Assembly (NCBI RefSeq): GCF_006539885.1
Contig: NZ_BJNW01000005.1
Coordinates: 80,508-144,507 of the forward strand
DNA from: Kocuria varians
GTDB lineage: Bacteria > Actinomycetota > Actinomycetes > Actinomycetales > Micrococcaceae
Length of the DNA: 64,000 bases
Reading direction: 5' to 3'
Positions 55,966-64,000 of the stretch are shown here, piece after piece (the stretch's first letter is position 1; each line of letters starts with the position of its first letter). A model generated the notes under the pieces. That model did not search any database. It was not told where the DNA came from and worked only from the letters and a program-made list of their open reading frames with translations. A program made the translations under genes and the position numbers.

Positions 55966-56966
55966 TCACCCTTCCCCTGTCAGGCGGGCCTCGACCCGCT
56001 GGTTCGCGTTACGCCACGCGAGCTCGACATGCTCGCTGCGCACATGGACATGGCCCGAGGTCGTCGCCAGCCACTGATGGCCCAGCAGCTCCTGGAGCGC
56101 TTTCAAGTCCATCCCAGCCCCATACAACGACGAAGCGCAGTAGTGCCGCAGCACTTGCGGCGTCAGCCGGCCCGCCCAGGCGGGCAGGAACCGCTCGGTC
56201 TGGATCGTCAGCGCCCGCCGCAACGAGTTGTGACCGATCCGCCCGCACCGACCGAGTTCGTCATCAAAGCGCTCGGACGGCAGCAGCGGCGCATCCGGGT
56301 TCTGCCAGTCGTCGCCGAACTGGTGACGAACCTCGGCTAACCACCAGTCGATGAGCTGATCCACACCATTGATCGCCGGCACCAGTCGCGGATGTCGAGC
56401 ATCACCGACTCGTTGATCCGCAGGCCCAACCGCCGCCACAGTGAAGCAGCGAAGTAGTCGCGAGCGGCCGGCAGGTACTTCCTCGCGTCGGGGATCGAGG
56501 CCCGCCACCCGGTGAACAACTCCTCGACCTCGGCATCAGAGGGCGGCACCCTGACCTTGCCGAGCGACTTCCCCTTTTGCCGGTTGAACTCGTCGATCGG
56601 CTGGTCGACGGTCACGCCGGTCATCCGGCGAATCTGTCCCTGATAGCGGGTGATGAGAAACTCGTAGAACTGGGCCAGCGACCCGGCCTTGCCAGCCCGC
56701 GTGGTCACCGACAGGCCCTTGCGCCGTTGCTCCGCCAGGAAGCGATCAGCGTCGTTAGCCGTCGCTTCCCACAACGGGCAGGTCAGCGACCGAGCGAACT
56801 CGATGACCGCCGCCCGCGTCGTTCGCACATGCCCATCGGTGAGCCCGGCAGCAGCCATCGCCAGCGCGTATTCGTCGACGAGATCCTGCTCGAAGTCCTC
56901 CGCGTCCTGGGCGCTGCGCAGCACCTCGTCAGCCGCGCCGCCACCTTGCAGCGCGACCAGTTTCAT
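55966..56966 (-). pseudogene. Tyrosine recombinase with internal frameshifting deletion
   Basis: The N-terminal SAM-like domain (ALAMAAAGLTDGHVRTTRAA; KAGSLAQFYEFLITRYQG) and first catalytic Arg (RLGLRINESVMLDIRDW) are in one frame; the rest (LVPAINGVDQLIDWWLAEV; VLRHYCASSLYG; LLGHQWLATTSGHVHV) is in another. About 25-30 residues expected between RDW and LVPAING are missing, the junction lying on CGACTGG (56382-56388). The catalytic Tyr position reads His (SGHVHV) and the HxxR His reads Gln, so the enzyme is dead as written. Confidence 0.75.
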
Positions 56967-57154
56967 GAACGTCTCGGTTCACTGTGACCGACCATGCGTC
57001 AATAGTACCGACGAACCTTCATTCACAGTGACGGTTCTTCAACGTGTCGTCGGGGTACGGGAAACCTTGCAGCACCTGGGAAACAGGCCCCTCAGACAGC
57101 GGGGGCGCCAGGAGGAACTTGAGTGCATGGAGACTAAAGTCTAGAAGTTCGCCG

Positions 57155-57224
57155 GATTCCTGACCGTTGTTCACGATTCCTGACGATCCGTCAGCTTCAG
57201 TGAGCATCGGTCGGGATTCCTGAC
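57155..57224 (+). repeat. Iterated 10-bp direct repeats GATTCCTGAC
   Basis: Exact copies at 57155-57164, 57175-57184 and 57215-57224, so on a 20-bp grid with a degenerate copy near 57195. They start directly after the proposed right edge of the tyrosine-recombinase segment, about 190 bp upstream of that recombinase gene. Possible recombinase or HTH-protein binding sites. The interval 56967-57281 holds no gene. Confidence 0.6.
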
Positions 57225-57281
57225 GGTCTCCGGCGAACATGCGTATCCGGTCGCGGGGTGGCGTGGTCGCACCTGGCGGGC

Positions 57282-57821
57282 ATGAGACACGCCCCGATCC
57301 CTGATTCGTCCGCCCAGGTGCCGGTGTCGGTGCCCGTCCTCGTGCTCGACGTGCATGAGGACGGCACCCTCACTGCCACGCTCAACGCGCATCCGGTAGC
57401 CCTGCCAGAAGAGCCCGGTACGTGGCGGCGGGCGATGTTCGCGCAGATCATCGACCACGTCACCCACGACCGGGCGATCCCGGTGCGGGTCACGGTGCAC
57501 GAGCCCGACGGCACGACCTTCACCGACATCCTCCCCGCCGCCAAACGCCCGGCGCCCCAAACCGAGGCCGAGGCGATACCGGAGCCGATCAGGACGGGCA
57601 AGCGGCGCCGTCCGGCCGATCCGATCGAGGTCGATGGCGGTGACGGGTTCGTCGCCGGGGAGGACGTCGCCGTCGCGCTCATCACCGCGCACACGGATGC
57701 GACTCCCGACGGGCGGGTGCGAGCCCTCCTCGACCCCCAGGTCGTCGCCGCGGTGAAGGCAGGCGAGGTGGTGCTGGTCGGGCGGGTCTCGGGCACGATC
57801 GCCGTGCGGAGCCTGCCGTGA
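57282..57821 (+). CDS. Conserved hypothetical protein upstream of VirD4
   Basis: A 179-residue soluble protein (VPVSVPVLVLDVHEDGTLTA; WRRAMFAQIIDHVTHDRAIPVRV; EDVAVALITAHTD; GRVSGTIAVRSLP). It is the small protein regularly encoded before the VirD4 coupling protein in actinobacterial ICEs; function unknown. Its stop overlaps the VirD4 GTG start (GTGA). Confidence 0.7.
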   Translation: MRHAPIPDSSAQVPVSVPVLVLDVHEDGTLTATLNAHPVALPEEPGTWRRAMFAQIIDHVTHDRAIPVRVTVHEPDGTTFTDILPAAKRPAPQTEAEAIPEPIRTGKRRRPADPIEVDGGDGFVAGEDVAVALITAHTDATPDGRVRALLDPQVVAAVKAGEVVLVGRVSGTIAVRSLP

Positions 57822-59605
57822 CCGGCCCGCAGGGCCAGCCCGGCAGGGGGGCGATGGGCGACGAGCTCACCAACGTCATCCTCATCGCCGTCGGCGGGCT
57901 GCTCGGGGTCGCGTTCGTCCTGCGCGCCGCCGGCAGCGTGGCCGCGTTCCTTACCGGCACCGCCCAACCGACCGTCGGGATGACCGGCGGGGTCGCGGTG
58001 TTCTTCGACCCCGCCGACCCGGCCGGGCAGCTCGGCGCTGACGGGCTGAGCCCGGTCGTCTACTGGATCGTCGCCGTCGTCCTGCTCGGTCTCTTGGCGA
58101 CGGCGGGGTTCTGGGTGTGGGGGCTGATCCGACGCACGATGCGGCAGGCCGCCCACGATCCGCACCGGCAGGAAGGCACCGCCACCCGGCACGAGGTCGC
58201 CCGCGCCGCCTCCACCACAGCATTGCTGCGCCGCGCCGGCACCCTCAGACCGACGCTGGAGAACCCGAAACCGGCCGATGTCGGCTACCGGCTCGGCTCC
58301 TCCCACCGGCAAGAGGTGTGGGCGTCGGTGGAAGACTCGATCCTCCTCGTCGGCGCTCCGCGGAGTGGCAAGGGCCTGTTCCTGGTGATCCCCGCGATTC
58401 TCGACGCGCCCGCCGCCGTCGTCACGACCTCGACCAGGCCCGACAACGTCACCGCGTGCCTGCGCGCCCGCCGCCGGATCGGGCCGGTCGCGGTGTTCGA
58501 CCCGCAGCATCTCGCCGGCGGCCTCCCCGCAGGCTTGCGGTGGTCGCCGATCCGGGGATGCGAATCGCCGCAGACGGCGATGATCCGCGCCGCCGGACTC
58601 GCCTCGGCCACCGGCCTGTCCGCCGGCGGGGTCGAGGGCGGTGACTTCTGGGAAGGCAAGACCAAGGCTGCGCTCCAAGCACTGCTGCACGCCGCCGCCC
58701 TCGACGGACGCAGCCCTGCAGAGCTGTTCCGGTGGACGCTCGACCCCACCTCCGCGGCGGATGCAGTCGCGATCCTCACCAACCACCCGCAGGCGGCGAC
58801 CGGGTGGGCGGACTCGCTGGCGTCGATGCTCGACGCCGACCCGCGCACGAGGGATTCGATCTGGCAGGGCGTGTCCCTGTCCCTGGCGGCGTTGGCCGAT
58901 CCGCGGGTGCTCGAAGCCGTCTCCCCGGCAGACGGTGAGGAGTTCGACCCCGAAGCGTTCATCCAGCAACGCGGCACCCTGTTTCTCCTGGCCACCGGCG
59001 CCGGCGCCGGGAACAGCGCGGCCCTCGTCGCCGCCCTGGTCGAAGACCTCGTGGAGACGGCCCGCCGGCTCGCCGCCCGCTCCACCGGTGCGCGTCTCGA
59101 CCCGCCCATGCTGCTCGCACTGGATGAGATCGGGAACCTCTCGCCCCTGCCGAGCCTGCCGACGCTGATGTCCGAGGGCGGCGGCTCGGGAATCACGACC
59201 CTCGCAGTACTGCAATCGCTCGCCCAGGCCCGCGACAAGTGGAACGAGCACCAGGCCGGGGCGATCTGGGATTCATCGATCGTCAAGATCCTCCTCGGCG
59301 GCGCCTCCAACTCCCGCGACCTCCAAGACCTCTCCACCCTGATCGGCGAACGTGACGAGCTGACCGACTCGACCACGGTCGGCGACTACGGCTCGCGCTC
59401 CAACCAGCGCTCGGTGCGCCGGGTCGCGATCCTGCCGCCGGATCAGATCCGCCGGCTCCCGTTCGGCACCGCCGTGACCCTACTCAGGTCGGCGCCCCCG
59501 ATCATCACCGACTTGCGCGGCTGGCCCGACCGCCCCGACGGCACGCAACTCAAGACGGATCGGTCCGAGGTCGAACAGCTCCTCCACGACGCCCACCAGC
59601 AGTAG
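57818..59605 (+). CDS. VirD4/TraG-type coupling protein
   Basis: A 595-residue hexameric coupling ATPase. Two N-terminal membrane segments (LIAVGGLLGVAFVLRAAG; VVYWIVAVVLLGLLATAGFWVW) precede the motor domain with Walker A ILLVGAPRSGKG (about residue 175), Walker B MLLALDEIGNL and the sensor region LGGASNSRDLQDLSTLIGER. It delivers the relaxosome to the type IV channel. It is intact, unlike most of the surrounding conjugation genes. No relaxase lies in this window. Confidence 0.92.
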   Translation: MTGPQGQPGRGAMGDELTNVILIAVGGLLGVAFVLRAAGSVAAFLTGTAQPTVGMTGGVAVFFDPADPAGQLGADGLSPVVYWIVAVVLLGLLATAGFWVWGLIRRTMRQAAHDPHRQEGTATRHEVARAASTTALLRRAGTLRPTLENPKPADVGYRLGSSHRQEVWASVEDSILLVGAPRSGKGLFLVIPAILDAPAAVVTTSTRPDNVTACLRARRRIGPVAVFDPQHLAGGLPAGLRWSPIRGCESPQTAMIRAAGLASATGLSAGGVEGGDFWEGKTKAALQALLHAAALDGRSPAELFRWTLDPTSAADAVAILTNHPQAATGWADSLASMLDADPRTRDSIWQGVSLSLAALADPRVLEAVSPADGEEFDPEAFIQQRGTLFLLATGAGAGNSAALVAALVEDLVETARRLAARSTGARLDPPMLLALDEIGNLSPLPSLPTLMSEGGGSGITTLAVLQSLAQARDKWNEHQAGAIWDSSIVKILLGGASNSRDLQDLSTLIGERDELTDSTTVGDYGSRSNQRSVRRVAILPPDQIRRLPFGTAVTLLRSAPPIITDLRGWPDRPDGTQLKTDRSEVEQLLHDAHQQ

Positions 59606-59703
59606 TCCAACGTCGGTCGAACGAGCACTGGAGAGGCCGGGTGCACCTGGCTGCCACGAGCGGCCCGTGACGAGGGGCCGCGTGAGCAGATCGGGAGCAC
59701 ACG

Positions 59704-60183
59704 ATGAGCGAGCAGTCACCAGACGTCGACCCGGAGATCGGCGAGGCCTTCTACGGGTTCGTCGCCTCCGAGCCGCAGCTGACCTATCACGACGGCAAGC
59801 CGCGCCTGTATTTCAAGGCCGGGCAGGAGCACGACGAGTACGGCCCGGACGGATCGCGCACCAAACTGCCCACCACGTTCCACGACGTCGTCGCGTTCCG
59901 CGGCGCCGCCAAGAGCGGGGGTGAGACGCTGTCCAAGCTGGACTGGTTCGTCGCGCACAGCCGCCTCGAACCGAACTCCAACCCGAACACCGGGGTGGAG
60001 ACCAAGGAGTTCATCGCGAACCGGTTCGGCCCCGACGCCGCCCGCATGAACATCGAGATCGGCTCCCCGCGCCGTCTGTCGCAGATGGAGTCCCCGAAGC
60101 GCCAGCAGCCGCAGCGACAGGTCGCGTTCGAGCCCGTCGAGCAGGAGCAGCCCGAGCGCGAGCAGCCCGCATGGGCCATGTGA
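59704..60183 (+). CDS. Single-stranded DNA-binding-like protein of the conjugative element
   Basis: A 159-residue OB-fold-like protein: GEAFYGFVASEPQLTYHDGKPRLYFKAG, FHDVVAFRGAAKSGGETLS, then a strand ending KEFIANRFGPDAARMN, and a Gln/Pro-rich acidic tail (EPVEQEQPEREQPAW) like the tails of SSB proteins. ICE-encoded SSBs protect transferred strands. It overlaps the next gene by 4 nt. Confidence 0.75.
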   Translation: MSEQSPDVDPEIGEAFYGFVASEPQLTYHDGKPRLYFKAGQEHDEYGPDGSRTKLPTTFHDVVAFRGAAKSGGETLSKLDWFVAHSRLEPNSNPNTGVETKEFIANRFGPDAARMNIEIGSPRRLSQMESPKRQQPQRQVAFEPVEQEQPEREQPAWAM

Positions 60184-60784
60184 CCGAGGCGGCGATGATG
60201 AACGACGACACCATGCCCACCGAGAGCCCTGATCCGGAGGAGTGGGAGGACGACGGGTTCGATCCGGTCGGCCCCGACGATGACGTGCCGGGGCCGCCGC
60301 AGCCGGTGAACTGGAACCTGCTGCTCGCGCACGACCTGGAGCAGGAATGGCTCGCCCTCAACAGATGGGTCGAGTGGGTCAGGAGAGAATACGCGCTGCC
60401 CGCGTCGGTGATCCCGCCGTGCTGGCACCGACATCCGGCGCTCAAATGGGAGCTCAGCGCGTTGCATTTGCATTGGTTCGCCGCCTACGACCCCGAACAG
60501 GACGCCTCGGCCGCGATCGGGTGGTATCGCGACTTCGCCGCCGCTCGCCAGCGGCTACGCGACTGGTCGCCGCCTCCGGCACCCGTCTGGATCGTGACCG
60601 CCCCGACCGGCAGACTGTCTGGCCTGGCGAGCCCCCGGCACCACCGGTCGAGGACATCCCCATCACGAACCGGCGGGAGGACTTCGTGGGCTTCGTGATC
60701 GAGCAGGTCGCCCGCCGCAAAGCCGCCGAAGACGCCTTCTTCGCCCGACTCGACGAGACCGACCCCGATGTCGAGGGCGGGTGA
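60180..60784 (+). pseudogene. ICE hypothetical protein, single-base frameshift
   Basis: About 201 residues if one G is restored at 60565-60566 (TGG-TCG read as TGG-GTC). First frame: EEWEDDGFDPVGPDDDVPGPP, LALNRWVEWVRREYALPASVIPP, WHRHPALKWELSALHLHW; continues in the next frame as AASGTRLDRDRPDRQTVWPGE and FVIEQVARRKAAEDAFFARLD. Commonly found after the SSB gene in these elements; function unknown. GTG start at 60180 overlaps the SSB stop. Confidence 0.65.
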
Positions 60785-60790
60785 GCAGGC

Positions 60791-60991
60791 ATGGTGCGGA
60801 ACTATCAGCGCAAGACCGACCGGCCCTCGGCGGATCGGAACCTGCAGGTCACCCTCACCCGCGGGAAGCAGATCGACACCGAGAAGGTCGCCGAAGTCCT
60901 CATCCGCGTCGCCCTCCGACACGCCGACACCCACACGCCAACGGGGCAGGCCGGTTCCTACCTCCGTGATCTGCTCGCCAGCGAACGGTAG
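60791..60991 (+). CDS. Small conserved ICE protein
   Basis: A 66-residue basic protein (MVRNYQRKTDRPSADRN; VAEVLIRVALRHADTH) 6 bp after the previous frame. Not assignable; position suggests the end of the conjugation operon. Confidence 0.55.
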   Translation: MVRNYQRKTDRPSADRNLQVTLTRGKQIDTEKVAEVLIRVALRHADTHTPTGQAGSYLRDLLASER

Positions 60992-61106
60992 AATCCTGAA
61001 TGTACGTCCACACCAGGGCGCTACCGGCTTACCCCCTCTGTTGCCCGAACCCGTCGCGGTTCGGCAGGCCCCCTCAATCTGTGTCGTGACCGCCAGTCGG
61101 CGCCCG

Positions 61107-61134
61107 CACCCGCCCCCATCGTTGGGGGCGGGTG
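61107..61134 (+). terminator. Hairpin ahead of the serine recombinase
   Basis: CACCCGCCCCC (61107-61117) pairs with GGGGGCGGGTG (61124-61134), 6-nt loop. It either ends the upstream operon or structures the recombinase leader, whose start is 25 nt downstream. A weaker hairpin CCGAAC/GTTCGG lies at about 61043-61062. The 60992-61158 interval has no gene. Confidence 0.5.
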
Positions 61135-61158
61135 AGAGCCCGAAAGGCAGTCACGACC

Positions 61159-63110
61159 ATGACGCTCATCGACCTCCCCGCAGGCCTCGACCTCGGAGCG
61201 CTCCGCTCCCTCGCGGTCGGCCCGAAATCCAGCAGTGAGGCGGCCCTTCCCCATGGGAAGGTGCCTGCGATCTCCTATCTGCGGGTCTCCGCCAAGGACC
61301 AGGCCACTCGCAACGGCCTCGAAGAGGGCCTGTCCATCCCCGCCCAGCGCGAGGCGGCGCAACGCAAGGCCGACCAGCTCGGCGCGGTCATCGTCGCGGA
61401 GTTCATCGAGCCCGGCGAGTCCGGCAAGACCGCCCGCCGCAAGGCCTTGCAGGAGATGCTGGACTACCTCGCCGAGCATCCGGTCAGGTACTGCATCATC
61501 AATAAGGTCGACCGGATCGCCCGGAATCGGCTCGATGACGCGATCATTCACGCCACGCTCCGTCAAGCAGGGGTCACGCTCGTCTCGGTGATGGAGAACA
61601 TCGACGAGACCCCGTCGGGGATGCTCATGCACGGCATCATGGCCTCCATCGCCGAGTTCTACAGCCTGAACCTCGCCCAAGAGGTCACCAAGGGTCTCGT
61701 GCAGAAGGCGACAATCGGCGGCACCCCGCACAAGGCGCCCATCGGCTACCTCAACGTGCGCACCACCGACGCGAACGGGCATGAAGTACGCGAGGTGCGG
61801 CTCGACCCCGAGCGGGCCGAGCTCATCCGGTTCGCGTTCACCGCCTACGCCGCCGGCGACTGGTCGCTGTCCAAGCTCGCCCGCGAGCTGGAGACTCGCG
61901 GCCTCACCACCCGGCCCACCCCGTCGTTCCCAGCCAAGCCGGTCACGACGACATCGCTGCACAAGATCCTTGTCAACCCCTACTACCAGGGCATCGTCAC
62001 CTTTCGCGACGTGACCTACCCCGGCACGCACGACCCACTCGTCACGCCCGAGACGTTCGATCAGGTGCAGACGATCCTGCGGCAGAACCACATCGTCGGC
62101 GACAAGCTCCAGAAGTACGACCACTACCTCAAAGGCTCCATCTACTGCGGGTGCGGGCAACGACTCATGTTCGAGCGGCCGCGGAACCATCAGGGCGTCA
62201 CCTACGACTACTTCACCTGCACCGGACGACGGTTCAAGCGCAACGCCGTCCTCGTGCACCGCGTCGAGCAAACCATCGAGACCCAGTACCAGCAGGTCGC
62301 CATCACGAAAGACGAGGCGGCGCAGATCAAGGCCGTGCTCGGGCAGGTGTTCGACACCCTCTCCGACTCGACCAGCGACGAGCAGAAGCTGCTCACCGGG
62401 CAGAAGGCGAAGCTCGAAGCCGAGCAGATCAAACTCCTCCAAGCCCACTACGCCGACGCGATACCACTCGACCTGCTCAAGACCGCATCCGTGCGAGCCT
62501 CCAGGCGATCACCAGCCGACTCGACACCCTGGAAACGACCTACGACAACGCCAAGGTCGGACTCGACGCGATCCTCGGACTCCTGACCGACATCGGCGAG
62601 GTCTACGCCAAGGCCGAACCGTCCGAGCGACGGATGCTCAACCGGGCACTGTTCGACCGCATCACCATCGATGACGAGGACGACGCGACCCTCGAACCCA
62701 TGGAAGCGATCCAGACGATCCTCGCCAGCAAGCCCAGGCCACACAACGAAAGAACCTTGCCCCGCGATGAAGCGGGGCAAGGTTCGAACGTTCTACTTTA
62801 CGTGGACCTGGGTGAGCGCTGCGGGAACAGGCGACGAGTGTTCGAGACGCTGATCGCGGCATGGAAGCGCGGTGTTGGCGAGGTCCGCTCTCCGTCCGCC
62901 CCAACTGTCTGCGCCGAGAGCGAGGCCGTCACCGAGCCAAGGAGACGGTCTCGAACACCGCTGACCGCCCAGGAAGTGGACGCTATGCGAACAGCCCGGA
63001 CGCAACGTGTAAGCGTGAACGGCATCGCCAAGAGCTACGGCATCGCACGACAGACCGTTTGGGAGAAGACACGAGACCCGCGGACAGGTACGCTCCCGGA
63101 CGTCCCCTGA
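61159..63110 (+). pseudogene. Large serine recombinase, frameshifted, with a chimeric 3' tail
   Basis: The resolvase domain has the catalytic Ser in ISYLRVSAKDQATR and conserved NKVDRIARNRLDD; the recombinase domain (APIGYLNVRTTDANG; LVNPYYQGIVTF) and zinc ribbon (GSIYCGCGQRL ... YFTCTGRR) follow, then a coiled coil. At 62481-62485 the frame shifts: the first frame ends at 62586, and the homologous sequence continues as DRIRASLQAITSRLDTLE. Recombinase similarity ends near 62745. The frame then reads through a hairpin into a resolvase-type HTH (VSVNGIAKSYGIARQTVWE) ending at 63110. Likely the integrase of the conjugative element, now inactive. Confidence 0.8.
62753..62784 (+). terminator. Terminator-like hairpin at the recombinase 3' end
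   Basis: A perfect 13-bp stem, AACCTTGCCCCGC (62753-62765) with 62772-62784, loop GATGAA. It sits where serine recombinase homology ends, suggesting the native gene stopped here and that 62790-63110 is foreign or fused sequence. No strong U-tract. Confidence 0.6.
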
Positions 63111-63245
63111 TCCTCTGCACAGTCCGTCACACTCAACCGACGGCGCGTCGAACCGGCGCGCCAAACACGGCCCGACGCGACATCACACGATACTCTTGGA
63201 AGGGTCGAAGGATAGCAAATCGTCAGGACAAAGGAGGAACAGCGC

Positions 63246-64000
63246 ATGCGTCTCGAGAAGAGTGAAGCAGCGGCGCTGAGTCGCCTTTTCTCAGCAACGG
63301 TCCTCCGTGATCTTGGTAAGCAGGCCCGTTCCCCGCTATTCACAAGACTGCTCGACCACACTCGTCTCGCCACCTACACGTCACCCGATGCGACGGTCGG
63401 GACAGTATTCGACGAAGCATTCGAACTACTGAGCAAGTCCAGGTTTCGTGATGACTATGTCTATCGCGCTGCGATCACAGAGAAGATCCTTCTTGGTCGA
63501 CACAGCCTAAACACCGCAACTTTACTGAATGAAGTTCGTGCTGGGTCCTGCAAGGCAGATGTTGTCGTTCTGAACGGGACTTCGACTGCATACGAAATAA
63601 AGTCAGAGCGAGACTCTCTAGCACGGCTAAGAAACCAAGTATTCAACTACCGGCAGGTTTTCGCAACCGTGAACGTAGTGGTCAGCACGTCGCACCTTTC
63701 TGACGTTCTCAAGGCCACGCCTGAAGATGTCGGAGTCATAACTCTATCTGATCGTTTCAGATTCCAAACGTCACGAGAAGCGCAGAACCGCCCCGAGCGT
63801 GTCGTTCCCAGGATGGCACTCGAAGTTCTACGCGTTGATGAAGCTGCGGCGGTCCTGACACGGCTTGGGCAAGAGGTTCCTGCCGTGCCGAACACTCAGA
63901 TTCGTTCCGAGCTTGACCGTATCTTTGCAGAACTGGACCCGGCTGCCGTCCACGAGGAGATGGTTAAAGTCCTCAGAGCGAGTCGCTCCCAGGCCAATCT
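63246..64000 (+). CDS. sce7726-family PD-(D/E)XK-like protein (partial, runs off the window)
   Basis: At least 251 residues, no stop before the window end. An AAGGAGG Shine-Dalgarno lies 8 nt before the ATG. The core reads LLNEVRAGSCKADVVVLNGTSTAYEIKSERD: an Asp and an EIK motif spaced as in PD-(D/E)XK nucleases, and the sce7726 family signature. Members are found in phage and defence-type islands, often with a second gene (sce7725). GC is clearly lower than in the neighbours, with ATA, CTA and AGA codons, so it was acquired separately. 63111-63245 has no gene. Confidence 0.75.
   Translation, partial: MRLEKSEAAALSRLFSATVLRDLGKQARSPLFTRLLDHTRLATYTSPDATVGTVFDEAFELLSKSRFRDDYVYRAAITEKILLGRHSLNTATLLNEVRAGSCKADVVVLNGTSTAYEIKSERDSLARLRNQVFNYRQVFATVNVVVSTSHLSDVLKATPEDVGVITLSDRFRFQTSREAQNRPERVVPRMALEVLRVDEAAAVLTRLGQEVPAVPNTQIRSELDRIFAELDPAAVHEEMVKVLRASRSQAN

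Larger units (their letters stand above)
47222..57154. mobile_element. Candidate tyrosine-recombinase transposon/island inside the conjugative element
   Basis: A segment of about 9.9 kb that separates VirB4 from the downstream conjugation genes. It carries a six-gene cargo operon, a phosphatase and an antiporter, and ends in a tyrosine recombinase/HTH/zinc-finger recombinase trio, a layout like Tn554-type elements. A 19-bp direct repeat marks the edges (aaagtttaaaagttcgtcg at 47222-47240; aaagtctagaagttcgccg at 57136-57154; 16 of 19). Boundaries are an inference; the peptidase gene usually found after VirB4 is absent. Confidence 0.5.

Noticed and set aside
57155..57224. GATTCCTGAC repeats as a CRISPR array or replication iterons.
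   Set aside because: Only three 10-bp copies, no 30-bp repeats, no spacers, no Cas genes and no Rep gene nearby.

Overview
The window is high-GC actinobacterial DNA, probably from a Kocuria-like member of the Micrococcaceae. Evidence is the codon bias, the def-fmt-rsmB-rpe order, an actinobacterial FMN riboswitch on a PnuC-type transporter, a class Ib ribonucleotide reductase operon with NrdR boxes, DnaE2, and many promoters that place the start codon at the expected transcription start. The genus is an inference.

Region 1 (1-40.3 kb) is chromosome. From left to right it holds: riboswitch-controlled riboflavin uptake (ribM); rpe-rsmB-fmt-def; a PD-(D/E)XK-like protein; four tRNA genes; an ornithine cyclodeaminase-family gene; nrdHIE; an NmrA-type oxidoreductase; an App1-type phosphatase; an SOS-controlled pair (DUF6504 and dnaE2, each with a LexA box); an MHS transporter with a flavin monooxygenase; an NCS1 permease; the iron operon efeUOB under a DtxR/IdeR box; ybaK; and a small secondary-metabolism locus made of a type II thioesterase, a phosphopantetheinyl transferase, a Pls/PosA-type NRPS and a membrane acyltransferase-like protein. 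A hydrolase, a DUF3500 lipoprotein, a RhtA-like exporter and a glycosyltransferase follow.

Region 2 (about 40.3-63.1 kb) is a decaying integrative conjugative element. Recognisable parts are a truncated TrbL-like protein, an SCO6880-type protein cut by an in-frame TGA, a VirB4 ATPase split by a transposon, VirD4/TraG, an SSB-like protein and a frameshifted serine recombinase. Two younger insertions sit inside it. One is a 2.4 kb IS481-type element that carries an AraC regulator and a VOC protein. The other is a roughly 10 kb segment that ends in a tyrosine recombinase/HTH/zinc-finger recombinase trio. Its cargo is a tightly overlapped six-gene operon (XRE-cupin regulator, B3/4 tRNA-editing-like protein, RhtA-like exporter, small dimeric alpha-beta barrel-like protein, DapA-family aldolase, MFS exporter) plus a low-molecular-weight phosphatase and a ChaA-type antiporter. 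That operon is the best candidate for an undescribed system. I read it, tentatively, as amino-acid-analogue export and detoxification.

Region 3 (63.1 kb to the end) begins a visibly lower-GC accessory stretch with an sce7726-family nuclease-like gene that runs off the window.

Four otherwise intact-looking genes carry single-base indels, mostly in G/C runs (near 33,718, 40,090, 55,443 and 60,565). Assembly error is a real possibility for these. The nonsense codon, the larger deletions and the insertions look biological. No rRNA genes, CRISPR arrays or replication origin were seen.
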